Below, in pieces: positions 40,561 through 52,297 of a stretch of DNA of 64,000 nucleotides. Within the stretch, counting starts at the first letter, position 1. Every line of letters begins with the position of its first letter. This DNA is from Anadara kagoshimensis (taxonomy: Eukaryota; Mollusca; Bivalvia; Arcoida; Arcidae), in assembly GCA_021292105.1 (NCBI GenBank), contig CM037864.1, positions 9,352,635 through 9,416,634 of the forward strand, read 5' to 3'. The translations under genes and the position numbers were made by a program. The notes below the pieces were generated by a model, which saw only the letters and a program-made list of their open reading frames with translations, had not been told where the DNA came from and ran no database searches.

Positions 40561-40899
40561 AGACTGTCTGATTCATGTAAAACAGCACAATTCATTACCA
40601 TAAACACCAGGACCCAGTTGTTCGAAGCTTGATTAATTTAATCGGTGATTAGCTGAAAATTAAAATATGAATACGATAAAAATATCACTCGCATTTCTAT
40701 TTTTATTTCAATGTGCTTAAATTTGATGGCCCTGAAATTTTATTCGTTTTTTACATTTCAACTTTAAGTTCACAATATATCTGAAATTATGCAAAATTTA
40801 AAGTTAGACTAATCAAGCTTCAAACAACTGACCCATGGTACCCAGTATCACTATCATCTATCCTTATACACATGATACATATATATTAACTTTAAATGG

Positions 40900-41155
40900 A
40901 TATCCCCGATCAGGTCTGACCCAAGGCTTAAAAGCCTTTCGCCAAGCACTCGGCATTGCGAAATGAAAGAATGGAACTCGGTAAAATAAACGAGGTCCTG
41001 TGTCACCGTAGGCTTGGAACGATAAAGAAACCTGCTGTATAATGTTATCAGCGCAACGCACAGGCAAAATTTCTGCATCTTCGCCTATAGCTGGCGACTT
41101 CTCGATATAAGTGAAATATTCTTGACTGGGACGTTAGACACCATTACTCAACTCT
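40900..41155 (+). repeat. SINE-1 copy, 5'-truncated
   Basis: Starts at CCCCGATCAGGTCTGACCCA and runs to GGGACGTTAGACACCATTAC. Absent from the left duplicate at the equivalent site (about 31735), so it inserted after the duplication or was lost there. Confidence 0.65.
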
Positions 41156-41369
41156 ACTTAAAATGGATATGTTTGTTTGAATATTCAAATTAAAGGTCAA
41201 ACGACCTTGTCAAACCTGGCGCACTATATTATTCAATCTTTGTTGAATAGCAATGCCATTTAGGATCAATGTATTTACTTAATGGTCAAAGGGAGAGAAT
41301 TCAAGTAGCAAACATTGGATTTAGTGTCGGCCCATTGGATGGGTTGGCTTGCTTGCTTAAAATATTGAC

Positions 41370-41990
41370 GTTTGAACTCATTTTAATGGTAAGGTATGGT
41401 TTCAGATAATAAAATTGGTTTGGCTTGTCATTGGAATTTCTTAAAATGGAAATTTGAACTGTCTTAATTGTTTTGGTGGTATTGTTTCAGATAAGGAAAT
41501 CCGGGTTGGTTTGTCCTTGTCTTCGCGTAAAATATGGAAATTTGAATAGTCTTAATTTTCTATTGTGGTATTGTTTCAGATATGGAAAATTGGGTTGGCT
41601 TGTCCCTGTCTTTGCGTAAAATATTGAAATTTGAACCACCTTAATTTTCTATGGTGGTATTGTTTCAGATATGGAAAATTGGGTTGGCTCGTCCTTGATA
41701 TTGCGTAAAATATGGCAATTTGAACTGCCTTACTTGTATCAGTTGGTAGTATTTTCAGATGGGTTAGTTTGTCTCGTTGACTTTGCGTAAAATATGGAAA
41801 TGTGGACTGCCTTAATTGTATCAATTGATGGTTTTTCCAGATATGGTCGTAAAGTTTTGTTGGCTTGTCTTTGATATTGCTATACTGGATATTGAAATTT
41901 GGACTGCCTTAATTTTCTATTGTGGTATTGTTTCAGATATGGAAAATTGGGTTGGATTGTCCTTGTCTTTGCGTAAAATATTGAAATAGA
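41370..41990. repeat. Minisatellite with repeated splice-acceptor-like motif, right copy
   Basis: About seven units with GTGGTATTGTTTCAGATATG, TGGGTTGGCTTGTCCCTGTC and TTGCGTAAAATATTGAAATT. Counterpart of 31915-32815. Confidence 0.65.
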
Positions 41991-42094
41991 AACACAGTTG
42001 ATATACCGTAGTTAAAAAATGTTTTATAGATAAACTGTTGGGGAATATTATCCATACATTGTGATATTTATATAATAAATATTTATAATAACAG

Positions 42095-42367
42095 GTATAC
42101 AGTCCAGACTGCCTTAAAGGCCACCTCTATATAAGGAATTTTCACATTTTCAACTGGAACAGCGCCATTTATCCTTTCAGACCATTTAGCCCCACCTTCT
42201 TTGACACCTGGCATTTAGCCACGCCTTCTTTGACATCACAATAAACAACTCAAAGCAAACTCAGACTTGACAAGAGGTTGAAAAGTCGCACTAGTTTACA
42301 GAAATGTAACCATTATTCTGATCACCCTCTTTGTTTGAACCCCACTTGGGGCAGACCCTAGAGAAAC
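42095..42367. other. MITE-D half copy and unassigned sequence
   Basis: ACAGTCCAGACTGCCTTAAA and GGCCACCTCTATATAAGG form one end of MITE-D without its partner. The rest has no recognised gene. Confidence 0.4.
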
Positions 42368-42560
42368 CGGGGCCTCGGTGGCCAAGTGGTCTAAAGTGCA
42401 TACTTATAAATCACAGTGTCTTTAATCACTTCTTTGGTTTGAACCCCACTCAGAGCAGATCCTAGTGTGAGAAAGTTTGTCACTTAGCTTGTTAAAGGTC
42501 GGTGGATTTCTACGGGCACTTCTGTTTTCTCCACCATTCCTGAACCGACCATCTAATTAT
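42368..42560 (+). repeat. SINE-4, tRNA-derived (Leu/Ser-like head)
   Basis: GGCCTCGGTGGCCAAGTGGT, CTAAAGTGCATACTTATAAA and GGTTTGAACCCCACTCAGAG resemble the 5' half and B box of a tRNA with a long variable arm. The 3' region AAGTTTGTCACTTAGCTTGT follows. A truncated B-box scrap (GTTTGAACCCCACTTGGGGC) precedes it at about 42333. Confidence 0.55.
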
Positions 42561-42856
42561 AAGTTTCTCCATTACTCCACTACATTACACTTATAAAACT
42601 CATATTTGGAAAACTTTCTTTGTTTTCAATATAAGTTTATTTTCAGTGTCAGGTCATTAGTCTAGAACAAAAGAATCATAGGGGCATGTCAATGACAATT
42701 CATTGTAACTTGATGTCACCACAAAACTGATTCAGAATCTTCTGTTTTACTAAAAACAAAAAGTTTTGTAAAAAAATCAATAACAAAAAATCCATTTTTT
42801 CTGTTTCAAAAAAGATTAATAGTTTTGAAATATACTTCATGTTTTATGTTTTAAAC

Positions 42857-45020
42857 AAGGTCACTCCGGTTTCCTCCACTGTTCCATAGCTGACTGCCTC
42901 TATACATGTGAAGAATGGGCATGAAATAGAATTACATGCATGTTACTTTAAATATAAAGCTTGAGTGTGTAAGTTTTCAATCAGGTCACTCCGGTTTCTT
43001 CTACTGTCCCATAACTGACTGCTTCTATACATGTGAAGAATGGGCATGAAATAGAATTATTCTACTTTAAATATAAAGCTTGAGTGTGTAAGTTTTCAAC
43101 CAGGTCACTCGGGTTTCCTCCACTGTCCCATAGCTGACTGCCTCTATACATGTGAAGAATGGGCATGAAATAGAATTATTCTACTTTAAATATAAAGCTT
43201 GAGTGTGTAAGTTTTCAACCAGGTCACTCGGGTTTCCTCCACTGTTCCATAACTGACTGCTTCTATACATGTGAAGAATGGGCATGAAATAGAATTATTC
43301 TACTCTAAATATAAAGCTTGAGTGTGTAAGTTTTCAACCAGGTCACTCGGGTTTCCTCCACTGTCCCATAACTGACTGCTTCTATACATGTGAAGAATGG
43401 GCATGAAATAGAATTACATGTATGTTACTTTAAATATAAAGCTTGAGTGTGTAAGTTTTCAATCAGGTCACTCCGGTTTCTTCTACTGTCCCATAACTGA
43501 CTGCTTCTATACATGTGAAGAATGGGCATGAAATAGAATTATTCTACTTTAAATATAAAGCTTGAGTGTGTAAGTTTTCAACCAGTTCACTCCGGTTTCC
43601 TCCACTGTTCCATAACTGACTGCCTCTATCCATGTGAAGAATGGGCATGAAATAGAATTATTCTACTCTAAATATAAAGCTTGAGTGTGTAAGTTTTCAA
43701 CCAGGTCACTCGGGTTTCCTCCACTGTTCCATAACTGACTGCCTCTATCCATGTGAAGAATGGGCATGAAATAGAATTATTCTACTCTAAATATAAAGCT
43801 TGAGTGTGTAAGTTTTCAACCAGGTCACTCGGGTTTCCTCCACTGTTCCATAACTGACTGCCTCTATCCATGTGAAGAATGGGCATGAAATAGAATTATT
43901 CTACTCTAAATATAAAGCTTGAGTGTGTAAGTTTTCAACCAGGTCACTCGGGTTTCCTCCACTGTTCCATAACTGACTGCCTCTATCCATGTGAAGAATG
44001 GGCATGAAATAGAATTATTCTACTTTAAATATAAAGCTTGAGTGTGTAAGTTTTCAACCAGGTCACTCCGGTTTCCTCCACTGTCCCATAACTGACTGCT
44101 TCTATACATGTGAAGAATGGGCATGAAATAGAATTACATGTATGTTACTTTAAATATAAAGCTTGAGTGTGTAAGTTTTCAATCAGGTCACTCCGGTTTC
44201 TTCTACTGTCCCATAACTGACTGCTTCTATACATGTGAAGAATGGGCATGAAATAGAATTATTCTACTTTAAATATAAAGCTTGAGTGTGTAAGTTTTCA
44301 ACCAGTTCACTCCGGTTTCCTCCACTGTTCCATAACTGACTGCCTCTATCCATGTGAAGAATGGGCATGAAATAGAATTATTCTACTCTAAATATAAAGC
44401 TTGAGTGTGTAAGTTTTCAACCAGGTCACTCGGGTTTCCTCCACTGTTCCATAACTGACTGCCTCTATCCATGTGAAGAATGGGCATGAAATAGAATTAT
44501 TCTACTCTAAATATAAAGCTTGAGTGTGTAAGTTTTCAACCAGGTCACTCGGGTTTCCTCCACTGTCCCATAGCTGACTGCCTCTATACATGTGAAGAAT
44601 GGGCATGAAATAGAATTATTCTACTCTAAATATAAAGCTTGAGTGTGTAAGTTTTCAACCAGGTCACTCGGGTTTCCTCCACTGTTCCATAACTGACTGC
44701 CTCTATCCATGTGAAGAATGGGCATGAAATAGGATTATTCTACTCTAAATATAAAGCTTGAGTGTGTAAGTTTTCAACCAGGTCACTCGGGTTTCCTCCA
44801 CTGTCCCATAACTGACTGCTTCTATACATGTGAAGAATGGGCATGAAATAGAATTACATGTATGTTACTTTAAATATAAAGCTTGAGTGTGTAAGTTTTC
44901 AATCAGGTCACTCCGGTTTCTTCTACTGTCCCATAACTGACTGCTTCTATACATGTGAAGAATGGGCATGAAATAGAATTATGTTACTTTATATTTACAG
45001 CTTGAGTGTGTAAGTTTTGT
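42857..45020. repeat. 119-bp satellite, 18 monomers, six-monomer higher-order repeat
   Basis: Monomers contain CACTCCGGTTTCCTCCACTG or CACTCGGGTTTCCTCCACTG, then ATGTGAAGAATGGGCATGAA, then TATAAAGCTTGAGTGTGTAA. A variant with ACATGTATGTTACTTTAAAT, where the others have ATTCTAC, appears near 42933, 43414, 44134 and 44854. The last two intervals are both 720 bases (six monomers); the first is about 481 (four). No coding potential. Confidence 0.9.
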
Positions 45021-45408
45021 ACAGAAATATTTGTATTGCTTACATGTACAATATATATATGCATTGATATTATATTTTAAATATTTTGTATATTCATCAA
45101 TACAATTTTAACAAATATCGAAAATTTTAGTTAAGGAACGATTGTGAAATTTTGTCCAGGTTGATTTGAGTATTTACATTTGTGTTGTTTTATAATATGT
45201 AACTTGTTTGTGACCAAATGTAATTACAGGACTATAATTACATTTGCTAAAATGATGTCACTCCTTTCTTGCTTTTGCCTATATGCATCATGTCATAGAT
45301 TGGCTGTTCCAACAATTGGAAATGGATGTTCTACACGAGAGTGTTTTTAATTTTTTCCAGGATTTAAAAACCACAATATGAGAAATGTAAATACATGTAT
45401 AACCATTG
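45021..45408. other. No gene recognised
   Basis: AT-rich unique-looking sequence after the satellite. Confidence 0.4.
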
Positions 45409-45514
45409 AACTGTCTAGAAAATAGTGCTATAACTTCCATTGCTGTGCAAAGCAAACTAATCAACATGCTAACAATGGAAGTTATAGCACTATAAACACC
45501 ATTTCTAGACAGTT
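45409..45514. mobile_element. MITE-F, short palindromic element
   Basis: Starts AACTGTCTAGAAAATAGTGC and ends with the inverse, CACCATTTCTAGACAGTT. The arms continue inward through TATAACTTCCATTG and CAATGGAAGTTATA around a loop of about 40 bases. No coding capacity. Confidence 0.7.
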
Positions 45515-45539
45515 CTGTGGTTTATTAAAAACTATAACC

Positions 45540-46135
45540 CCCACCTATTGAAGAAAGAGGGGAATATTGAATTCGAGTTTCTGTCTGTCCGTCCTTCATT
45601 CTGTCCTTCCATCCATCCTTCTGTCCATCCAATAGAAATTCTTGTCTGTGCTAATTCTTTGAAGCTATGCAGCTCAATTTCATGAAACATGGTGCAAAGC
45701 ATCAACATTGATAGGAGATGTGCATATCGTTAACCTAAGGTGGTTTGCTCATTTTACTGGGAGTTATGGCTCTTTGACTTAAAAACCTAAAACAGTTAAA
45801 TTTTCTAAAAGGCATGACTGGAGCCATCCATTTCTTAAAATTTAGTTGGAAATTGGGTTACACATTTTTTTGCATGACATTTTGAAAAAATACTACTTCT
45901 AGTACATGTATTTAAAAAATGCCTTCAAATGGTTATGTCCAGACACAAAGAATCCAAATTGACAGGATATTTGCATATCATTAACCCGAGTTCGTTTCTT
46001 TATTTTCCTGGGAGTTGTTGTCCTTTAAAAATCAAATGCAATTCACACAAAAAGAATGTGCGGGGGATCTTAATTCACTGAATTTGCTCGTTTTGTATCA
46101 CATTGAATCAGGGCCTTAAATTGTGATATATATCT
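45540..46135. repeat. Dispersed repeat with (TCYG)-rich head
   Basis: Starts GAAAGAGGGGAATATTGAAT, then a TGTCTGTCCGTCC-type run. Two halves resemble each other (GATGTGCATATCGTTAACCT / GATATTTGCATATCATTAAC, and GGGAGTTATGGCTCTTTG / GGGAGTTGTTGTCCTTTA). Looks like a common molluscan interspersed repeat. Only one copy is present here, so the call rests on internal structure. Confidence 0.35.
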
Positions 46136-46140
46136 GATAT

Positions 46141-46432
46141 TGAGTTGAGTTGAATAATGGTCTTTAATGTCCCAGTCAAGAATATTTCACTTATATCGAG
46201 ACATCGCCAGCTATAGGCAAAGGTGCAGAAATTTTGACTGTGCGTTGCGCCGATGGCATTTTACAGCAGAGTTCTTTATTATGCCAAGCCCACTTTGACA
46301 TGGGACCTCGTTTATTTTAAGTTCCCATCCGAAAGAATCATGACTTTCATTTCGTAATGTCGAGTACTTGGTAAAAGAACAGTCACTACTCACTAACCAC
46401 TTTTGAAGTCCTAGGTCAGACCCGGCCACTGA
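46141..46432 (-). repeat. SINE-1 copy, head-truncated
   Basis: Tail at left (TAATGGTCTTTAATGTCCCA), body with TTCATTTCGTAATGTCGAGT, stopping at GGTCAGACCCGGCC before the tRNA-like head. Confidence 0.7.
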
Positions 46433-47004
46433 TATTGTATCGTCAATTAGGTGTTCATTTCAGCCCTAATGAAATATACATTCCAAAATAAACACATTTC
46501 TTTTTATATATTTTGATTTATTTCATGTTTGCATTGATTTGGAAGTTTTAGATCATTTTATATAAGACCAGTTTTGTAAATAATTATTAATGGACTTAAA
46601 TTAAAAGTTTCATGCAGCAAATTTTGAACTCCTCAAAAATATATATCTTTAAGCACTTTTCTTTATAGTTGCTAAATACATGTAAAGGAGCATTGTTTTG
46701 TAGGTGGAAAGGTATGTTAGTGCTAATGTTATATGTTATTATTATATGTCATACTTTTTGTTATTATTTATGTTATCAATCAATGTAATGCTATTATATA
46801 GGCAAACAACATTGATCTGTCCACTTGACCTTTCATATAGGAGGATCCACTCAATACTTAGGATTCACAATCAATACACACACAACACACAAACTCGGTC
46901 CTACCACACCTGACTTAAGATTAATATTTTCTTTACTGTCTTTAAACCATCACCATTGATTCTACCTGTATTTGTTTGAAATTAGTGTTCCCTATACACA
47001 CATA
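46433..47004. other. No gene recognised
   Basis: AT-rich spacer between SINE copies. A 69-codon open frame at 46704 has no recognisable feature. Confidence 0.4.
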
Positions 47005-47392
47005 GAGGCAGCGGTAGCCCTAATGGATAAGACGTCAGTTCACAAATCCAAGACCTCTCAACTTTGTGAGTTAGAGCCCACTCAGACCACATGTGGGAAA
47101 GTGAACTTTCCTTGCCCTTGGCCTTTACTGGTTCACCTGGTATCAGTATAATGGACTGGGGGAGTGGTGGGCGTGTCTGCGGCGTACTGACTATGTGAGC
47201 TAGCACCTTAAAGTCTCCCTGAGTGCGCACTAGTACAAGGCAGACCATACAACACACTCGCACTTCACATGCATACACAGAATTGTTCATAGTTTATTCC
47301 ATAGAGATTAATAAAATAGTTCTTGTCGCGAATAGCTGAAAAATTGCTGATGCGACATTAAGCAACATTCAGCCAGCCAACCTATACACACA
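47005..47392 (+). repeat. SINE-2 copy, tRNA-Arg-like head
   Basis: GCGGTAGCCCTAATGGATAA and GAGTTAGAGCCCACTCAGAC resemble A and B boxes of an Arg-type tRNA. The body has ACATGTGGGAAAGTGAACTT and CTTGGCCTTTACTGGTTCAC. The tail is TTGCTGATGCGACATTAAGC, ending CAGCCAACC. Confidence 0.7.
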
Positions 47393-47547
47393 TGCTCTGC
47401 TCTGTGATAAACATTTTGAGTGGAAGGTCAAGTAGACAGGTCAGTGTTGTTAACTATAGTACATATAAATTGAGGAAAATCAGAAATAAATATTACATAT
47501 TCTAGCTAAAGTTTTCCTCTAGTTTTAGCTCTTACTTTGCTGACCAC

Positions 47548-47885
47548 TGTGGTAGCTCAGTTCAATGAGTGCTCACTCCATAAGTGGGAGGTCGTGGGTT
47601 TGAACCCTGGCCAGGTCTGACCCAAGACTTAAAAGTGGGTAGTGACTGTTCTTTGGCTAAGCAGTCGGCATTACGAAATGAAAGTCACGGTTCTTTCGGA
47701 CGGGAACTTAAAATAAACGAGGCCCCGTGTCTTGGTAGGCTTGGCACGATAAAGAACCCTGCTTTAAATGCCATCATTTCAACACACAGGCAAAAATTCT
47801 GCTCCTTTGTCTATAGCTGGCGACGTCACAATATTAGTGAAATATTCTTGACTGGGACGTTGAACACCATTACTCAACTCAACTC
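47548..47885 (+). repeat. SINE-1 copy, full length
   Basis: Head GTGGTAGCTCAGTTCAATGA, B box GGGTTTGAACCCTGGCCAGG, body AAACGAGGCCCCGTGTCTTG, tail GGGACGTTGAACACCATTAC with CTCAACTCAACTC. The best forward reference for this family in the window. Confidence 0.75.
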
Positions 47886-48180
47886 TTACTGTGCTGAAGT
47901 ATATCTGAATAACTGAAAAATTGTTGATGTGTTGTAAAATAACATTGATAATACAGAATAGCTTTGAATAGAGTAAATTCTTGGTGTTTTTATCGCCCCG
48001 CAATCAATATTCTTTCACTTATATCAAATTGGCTAGTTTATGGATGAAAAAAAAACTGGAGTGACTGGAGAAAACCACCAACAATTGAACTGACAACTTT
48101 AGTTCTGTATGAGTGAGAACTGGATCTTGTAAGTTGGAAACAAAACACATCTTTTAAACCGAGTTGTTTCAGTCAAGTAC
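47886..48180. other. No gene recognised
   Basis: Spacer between SINE-1 and the compound satellite array. Confidence 0.35.
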
Positions 48181-48992
48181 TGTAGTGGTATGTAAGTCAC
48201 ATTGCCATCATGTGACAATCTGCACCAGTTACTACTGACTACCCTTTATATATCCAGTTATATATAGTGTACTGTAGTGGTATGTAAGTCACATTGCCAT
48301 CATGTGACAATCTGCACCAGTTACTACTGACTAACCTTTATATATCCAGTTATATATAGTGTACTGTAGTGGTATGTAAGTCACATTGCCATCATGTGAC
48401 AATCTGCACCAGTTACTACTGACTACCCTTTATATATCCAGTTATATATAGTGTACTGTAGTGGTATGTAAGTCACATTGCCATCATGTGACAATCTGCA
48501 CCAGTTACTACTGACTACCCTTGTTTATCTATCCAGTTAGATATAATGTACTGTAGTGGTATGTAAGTCACATTGCCATCATGTGACAATCTGCACCAGT
48601 TACTACTGACTACCCTTGTTTATCTATCCAGTTAGATATAATGTACTGTAGTGGTATGTAAGTCACATTGCCATCATGTGACAATCTGCACCAGTTACTA
48701 CTGACTACCCTTTATATATCCAGTTATATATAGTGTACTGTAGTGGTATGTAAGTCACATTGCCATCATGTGACAATCTGCACCAGTTACTACTGACTAC
48801 CCTTGTTTATCTAATGTACTGTAGTGGTATGTAAGTCACATTGCCATCATGTGACAATCTGCACCAGTTACTACTGACTACCCTTTATATATCCAGTTAT
48901 ATATAGTGTACTGTAGTGGTAGGTAAGTCACATTGCCATCATGTGACAATCTGCACTAGTTACTACTGACTACCCTTTATCTATCCAGTTAT
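48181..48992 (+). repeat. 92-bp satellite block 1 (about 9 monomers)
   Basis: Monomer starts at 48181, 48273, 48365, 48457, 48552, 48647 and onward (period 92-95). Each contains TGTAGTGGTATGTAAGTCAC, ATTGCCATCATGTGACAATC and TGCACCAGTTACTACTGACT. GTCACAT and ATGTGAC form an inverted pair around TGCCATC. Confidence 0.95.
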
Positions 48993-50064
48993 GTCATTTC
49001 GGCACCTGTAGAAAAAGTCATTTTGGCACCGAGTCAATTCGGCACCAGGTCGTTTCGGCACCTACAATAAGTCACTTCGGCACCTCCATTTTTTAAAATT
49101 TTCATTTCAATAAAATCACTAAAGAATGTGTTTTAGTAGCAATAATTAAAAATTAATAAAATAAAAAAAATAATAATAATAATAATTACCGGTGTATCAC
49201 TGAGCGGTACCGTGATTATTTACTTTTACAAATTCTTTAGATTTATGTAATAATAAAGAAATGGCGTGGACTGGTAGATTAGAGTGGAAAATGTGGCCGC
49301 ATGGATTGATTGGTGTTGCCGAATTATGTTTTTACATGTGTTTAATATGCCTCTTTTCAAGTTTTTGAATATTTTAATTGAGTAGCCAATCAAGAATATG
49401 CGGCTTTGCAAAATATTTTACTTTCGTAGCTATAGTCAAGAATATATTTACCTAAATCAAAATACAATATAAAAAGTCAAAAGTATTTCATTGAAAACGC
49501 CAATCTCTGCAGAAATTGTGGAAAAATTGTTTGTTTTAATTTAAACAATTTTTATTCACAAGATACAATAATACAATCATATACCAAGACCAATTAATTA
49601 TCAGATTTTAATGATTTCTATATATCTTTAAATTTTCATTGAAAAAATATTTAACTTCGTTTCAAAAGAAAATGAAAATGAATTATGAATTTCTGCCAAT
49701 ATTTGTCATATATACCATTAAAATACTGAATTTTTGCATTTTTAAAACTTAATTCAACAGAATTATTTTAAATGTAAATTCTGGGTGTTACATATAAACA
49801 TTGTAAAAAGTGGATAAAAATGATATGTGCACTGGGTTGTGTAGAGGGAAAACGTCAATAGTGTGGTTATTATAATTCTGTCCTCAGAAATATGACAAAG
49901 TTATACATAACCAATAATTTATAGTACTGACGATTAATCAGCTGTTAATAGTAATGTATTAGCAAGGTGCCGAAATGACTCTGGACTGGTGCCGAAATTA
50001 CCCGGTGCCGAAATGACCTGGCGCCGAAATGACCTGGTGCCGAAATGACCCGGTGCCGAAGTGA
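48993..50064. mobile_element. FB-like element copy 1 (type A, 1,072 bp)
   Basis: Left end: GTCATTTCGGCACC followed by four more copies of a [TC]GGCACC-type motif within 100 bases. Right end: six inverse copies of GTGCCGAAATGACC-type, ending GCCGAAGTGAC. The AT-rich interior of about 850 bases has no coding frame. Sits in the 92-bp satellite. Foldback elements have such repeated-motif inverted ends; assignment to a superfamily is open. Confidence 0.8.
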
Positions 50065-50274
50065 CTAGGATTCCTGTAGTGGTATGTAAGTCACATTGCC
50101 ATCATGTGACAATTTGCACTAGTTACTACTGACTACCCTTTATATATCCAGTTATATATAGTGTACTGTAGTGGTAGGTAAGTCACATTGCCATCATGTG
50201 ACAATCTGCACTAGTTACTACTGACTACCCTTTATCTATCCAGTTATGTATAATGTACTGTAGTGGGGGTGCAA
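50065..50274 (+). repeat. 92-bp satellite block 2
   Basis: About two monomers (starts about 50075 and 50167), then TAGTGGGGGTGCAA, a junction unique to type B element copies. Confidence 0.9.
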
Positions 50275-51373
50275 GTCATTTCGGCACCTGTAGAAAAAGT
50301 CATTTTGGCACCGAGTCAATTCGGCACCAGGTCGTTTCGGCACCTACAATAAGTCACTTCGGCACCTCCATTTTTTAAAATTTTCATTTCAATAAAATCA
50401 CTAAAGAATGTGTTTTAGTAGCAATAATTAAAAATTAATAAAATTAAAAAAAATAATAATAATAATTACCGGTGTATCACTGAGCGGTACCGTGTATTTA
50501 CTTTTACAAATTCTTTAGATTTATGTAATAATAAAGAAATGGCGTGGACTGGTAGATTAGAGTGGAAAATGTGTTAAAATCCGGGCCGCATGGATTGATT
50601 GGTGTTGCCGAATTATGTTTTTACATGTGTTTAATATGCCTCTTTTCAAGTTTTTGAATATTTTAATTGAGTAGCCAATCAAGAATATGCGGCTTTGCAA
50701 AATATTTTACTTTCGTAGCTAGTCAAGAATATATTCACTTAATCAAAATACAATATAAAAAGTCAAAAGTATTTCATTGAAAACGCCAATCTCTGTAGAA
50801 ATTGTGGAAAAATTGTTTGTTTTAATTTAAACAATATTTTATTCACAAAATACAATAATACAATCATATACCAAGACCAATTAATTATCAGATTTTAATG
50901 ATTTCTATATATCTTGAAATTTTCATTGAAAAAATATTTAACTTCGTTTCAAAAGAAAATGAAAATGAATTATGAATTTCTGCCAATATTTTGTCATATA
51001 TACCATTAAAATACTGAATTTTTGCATTTTTAAAACTTAATTCAACAGAATTATTTTAAATGTAAATTCTGGGTGTTACATATAAACATTGTAAAAAGTG
51101 GATAAAAATGATATGTGCACTGGGTTGTGTAGAGGGAAAACGTCAATAGTGTGGTTATTATAATTCTGTCCTCAGAAATATGACAAAGTTATACATAACC
51201 AATAATTTATAGTACTGACGATTAATCAGCTGTTAATAGTAATGTATTAGCAAGGTGCCGAAATGACCAGGGACTGGTGCCGAAATTACCCGGTGCCGAA
51301 ATGACCTGGCGCCGAAATGACTTGCCAAGTGCCGAAATGACCTGGTGCCGAAATGACCCGGTGCCGAAGTGAC
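50275..51373. mobile_element. FB-like element copy 2 (type B, 1,099 bp)
   Basis: Differs from type A by the insert TTAAAATCCGGGCC in the left third and one extra end motif (ACTTGCCAAGTGCCG) on the right. Otherwise almost identical to copy 1. Confidence 0.8.
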
Positions 51374-52297
51374 TAGGATTCCTGTAGTGGTATGTAAGTC
51401 ACATTGCCATCATGTGACAATTTGCACTAGTTACTACTGACTACCCTTTATATATCCAGTTATATATAATGTACTGTAGTGGTAGGTAAGTCACATTGCC
51501 ATCATGTGACAATCTGCACCAGTTACTACTGACTACCCTTTATATATCCAGTTATATATAGTGTACTGTAGTGGTAGGTAAGTCACATTGCCATCATGTG
51601 ACAATCTGCACTAGTTACTACTGACTACCCTTTATCTATCCAGTTATATATAGTGTACTGTAGTGGTAGGTAAGTCACATTGCCATCATGTGACAATCTG
51701 CACTAGTTACTACTGACTACCCTTTATATATCCAGTTATATATAGTGTACTGTAGTGGTATGTAACTCACATTGCCATCATGTGACAATCTGCACCAGTT
51801 ACTACTGACTACCCTTGTTTATCTATCCAGTTAGATATAATGTACTGTAGTGGTATGTAAGTCACATTGCCATCATGTGACAATCTGCACCAGTTACTAC
51901 TGACTACCCTTTATATATCCAGTTATATATAGTGTACTGTAGTGGTATGTAAGTCACATTGCCATCATGTGACAATCTGCACCAGTTACTACTGACTACC
52001 CTTTATATATCCAGTTATATATAGTGTACTGTAGTGGTATGTAAGTCACATTGCCATCATGTGACAATCTGCACCAGTTACTACTGACTACCCTTGTTTA
52101 TCTATCCAGTTAGATATAATGTACTGTAGTGGTATGTAAGTCACATTGCCATCATGTGACAATCTGCACCAGTTACTACTGACTACCCTTTATATATCCA
52201 GTTATATATAGTGTACTGTAGTGGTAGGTAAGTCACATTGCCATCATGTGACAATCTGCACTAGTTACTACTGACTACCCTTTATCTATCCAGTTAT
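51374..52297 (+). repeat. 92-bp satellite block 3 (about 10 monomers)
   Basis: Monomers alternate between GGTATGTAAG and GGTAGGTAAG variants and between TTTATATATCC and TTGTTTATCTATCC variants. Confidence 0.95.

Noticed and set aside
42857..45020. Regular direct repeats suggesting a CRISPR array
   Set aside because: The genome is eukaryotic, units are 119 bases with no unique spacers, and there are no cas genes. This is a satellite.
47548..47625. Possible functional tRNA gene (A and B boxes)
   Set aside because: The same head is joined to the same 250-base body at many sites, and no acceptor stem closes. It is a SINE head. The same applies at 31000, 39515, 42370 and 28600.
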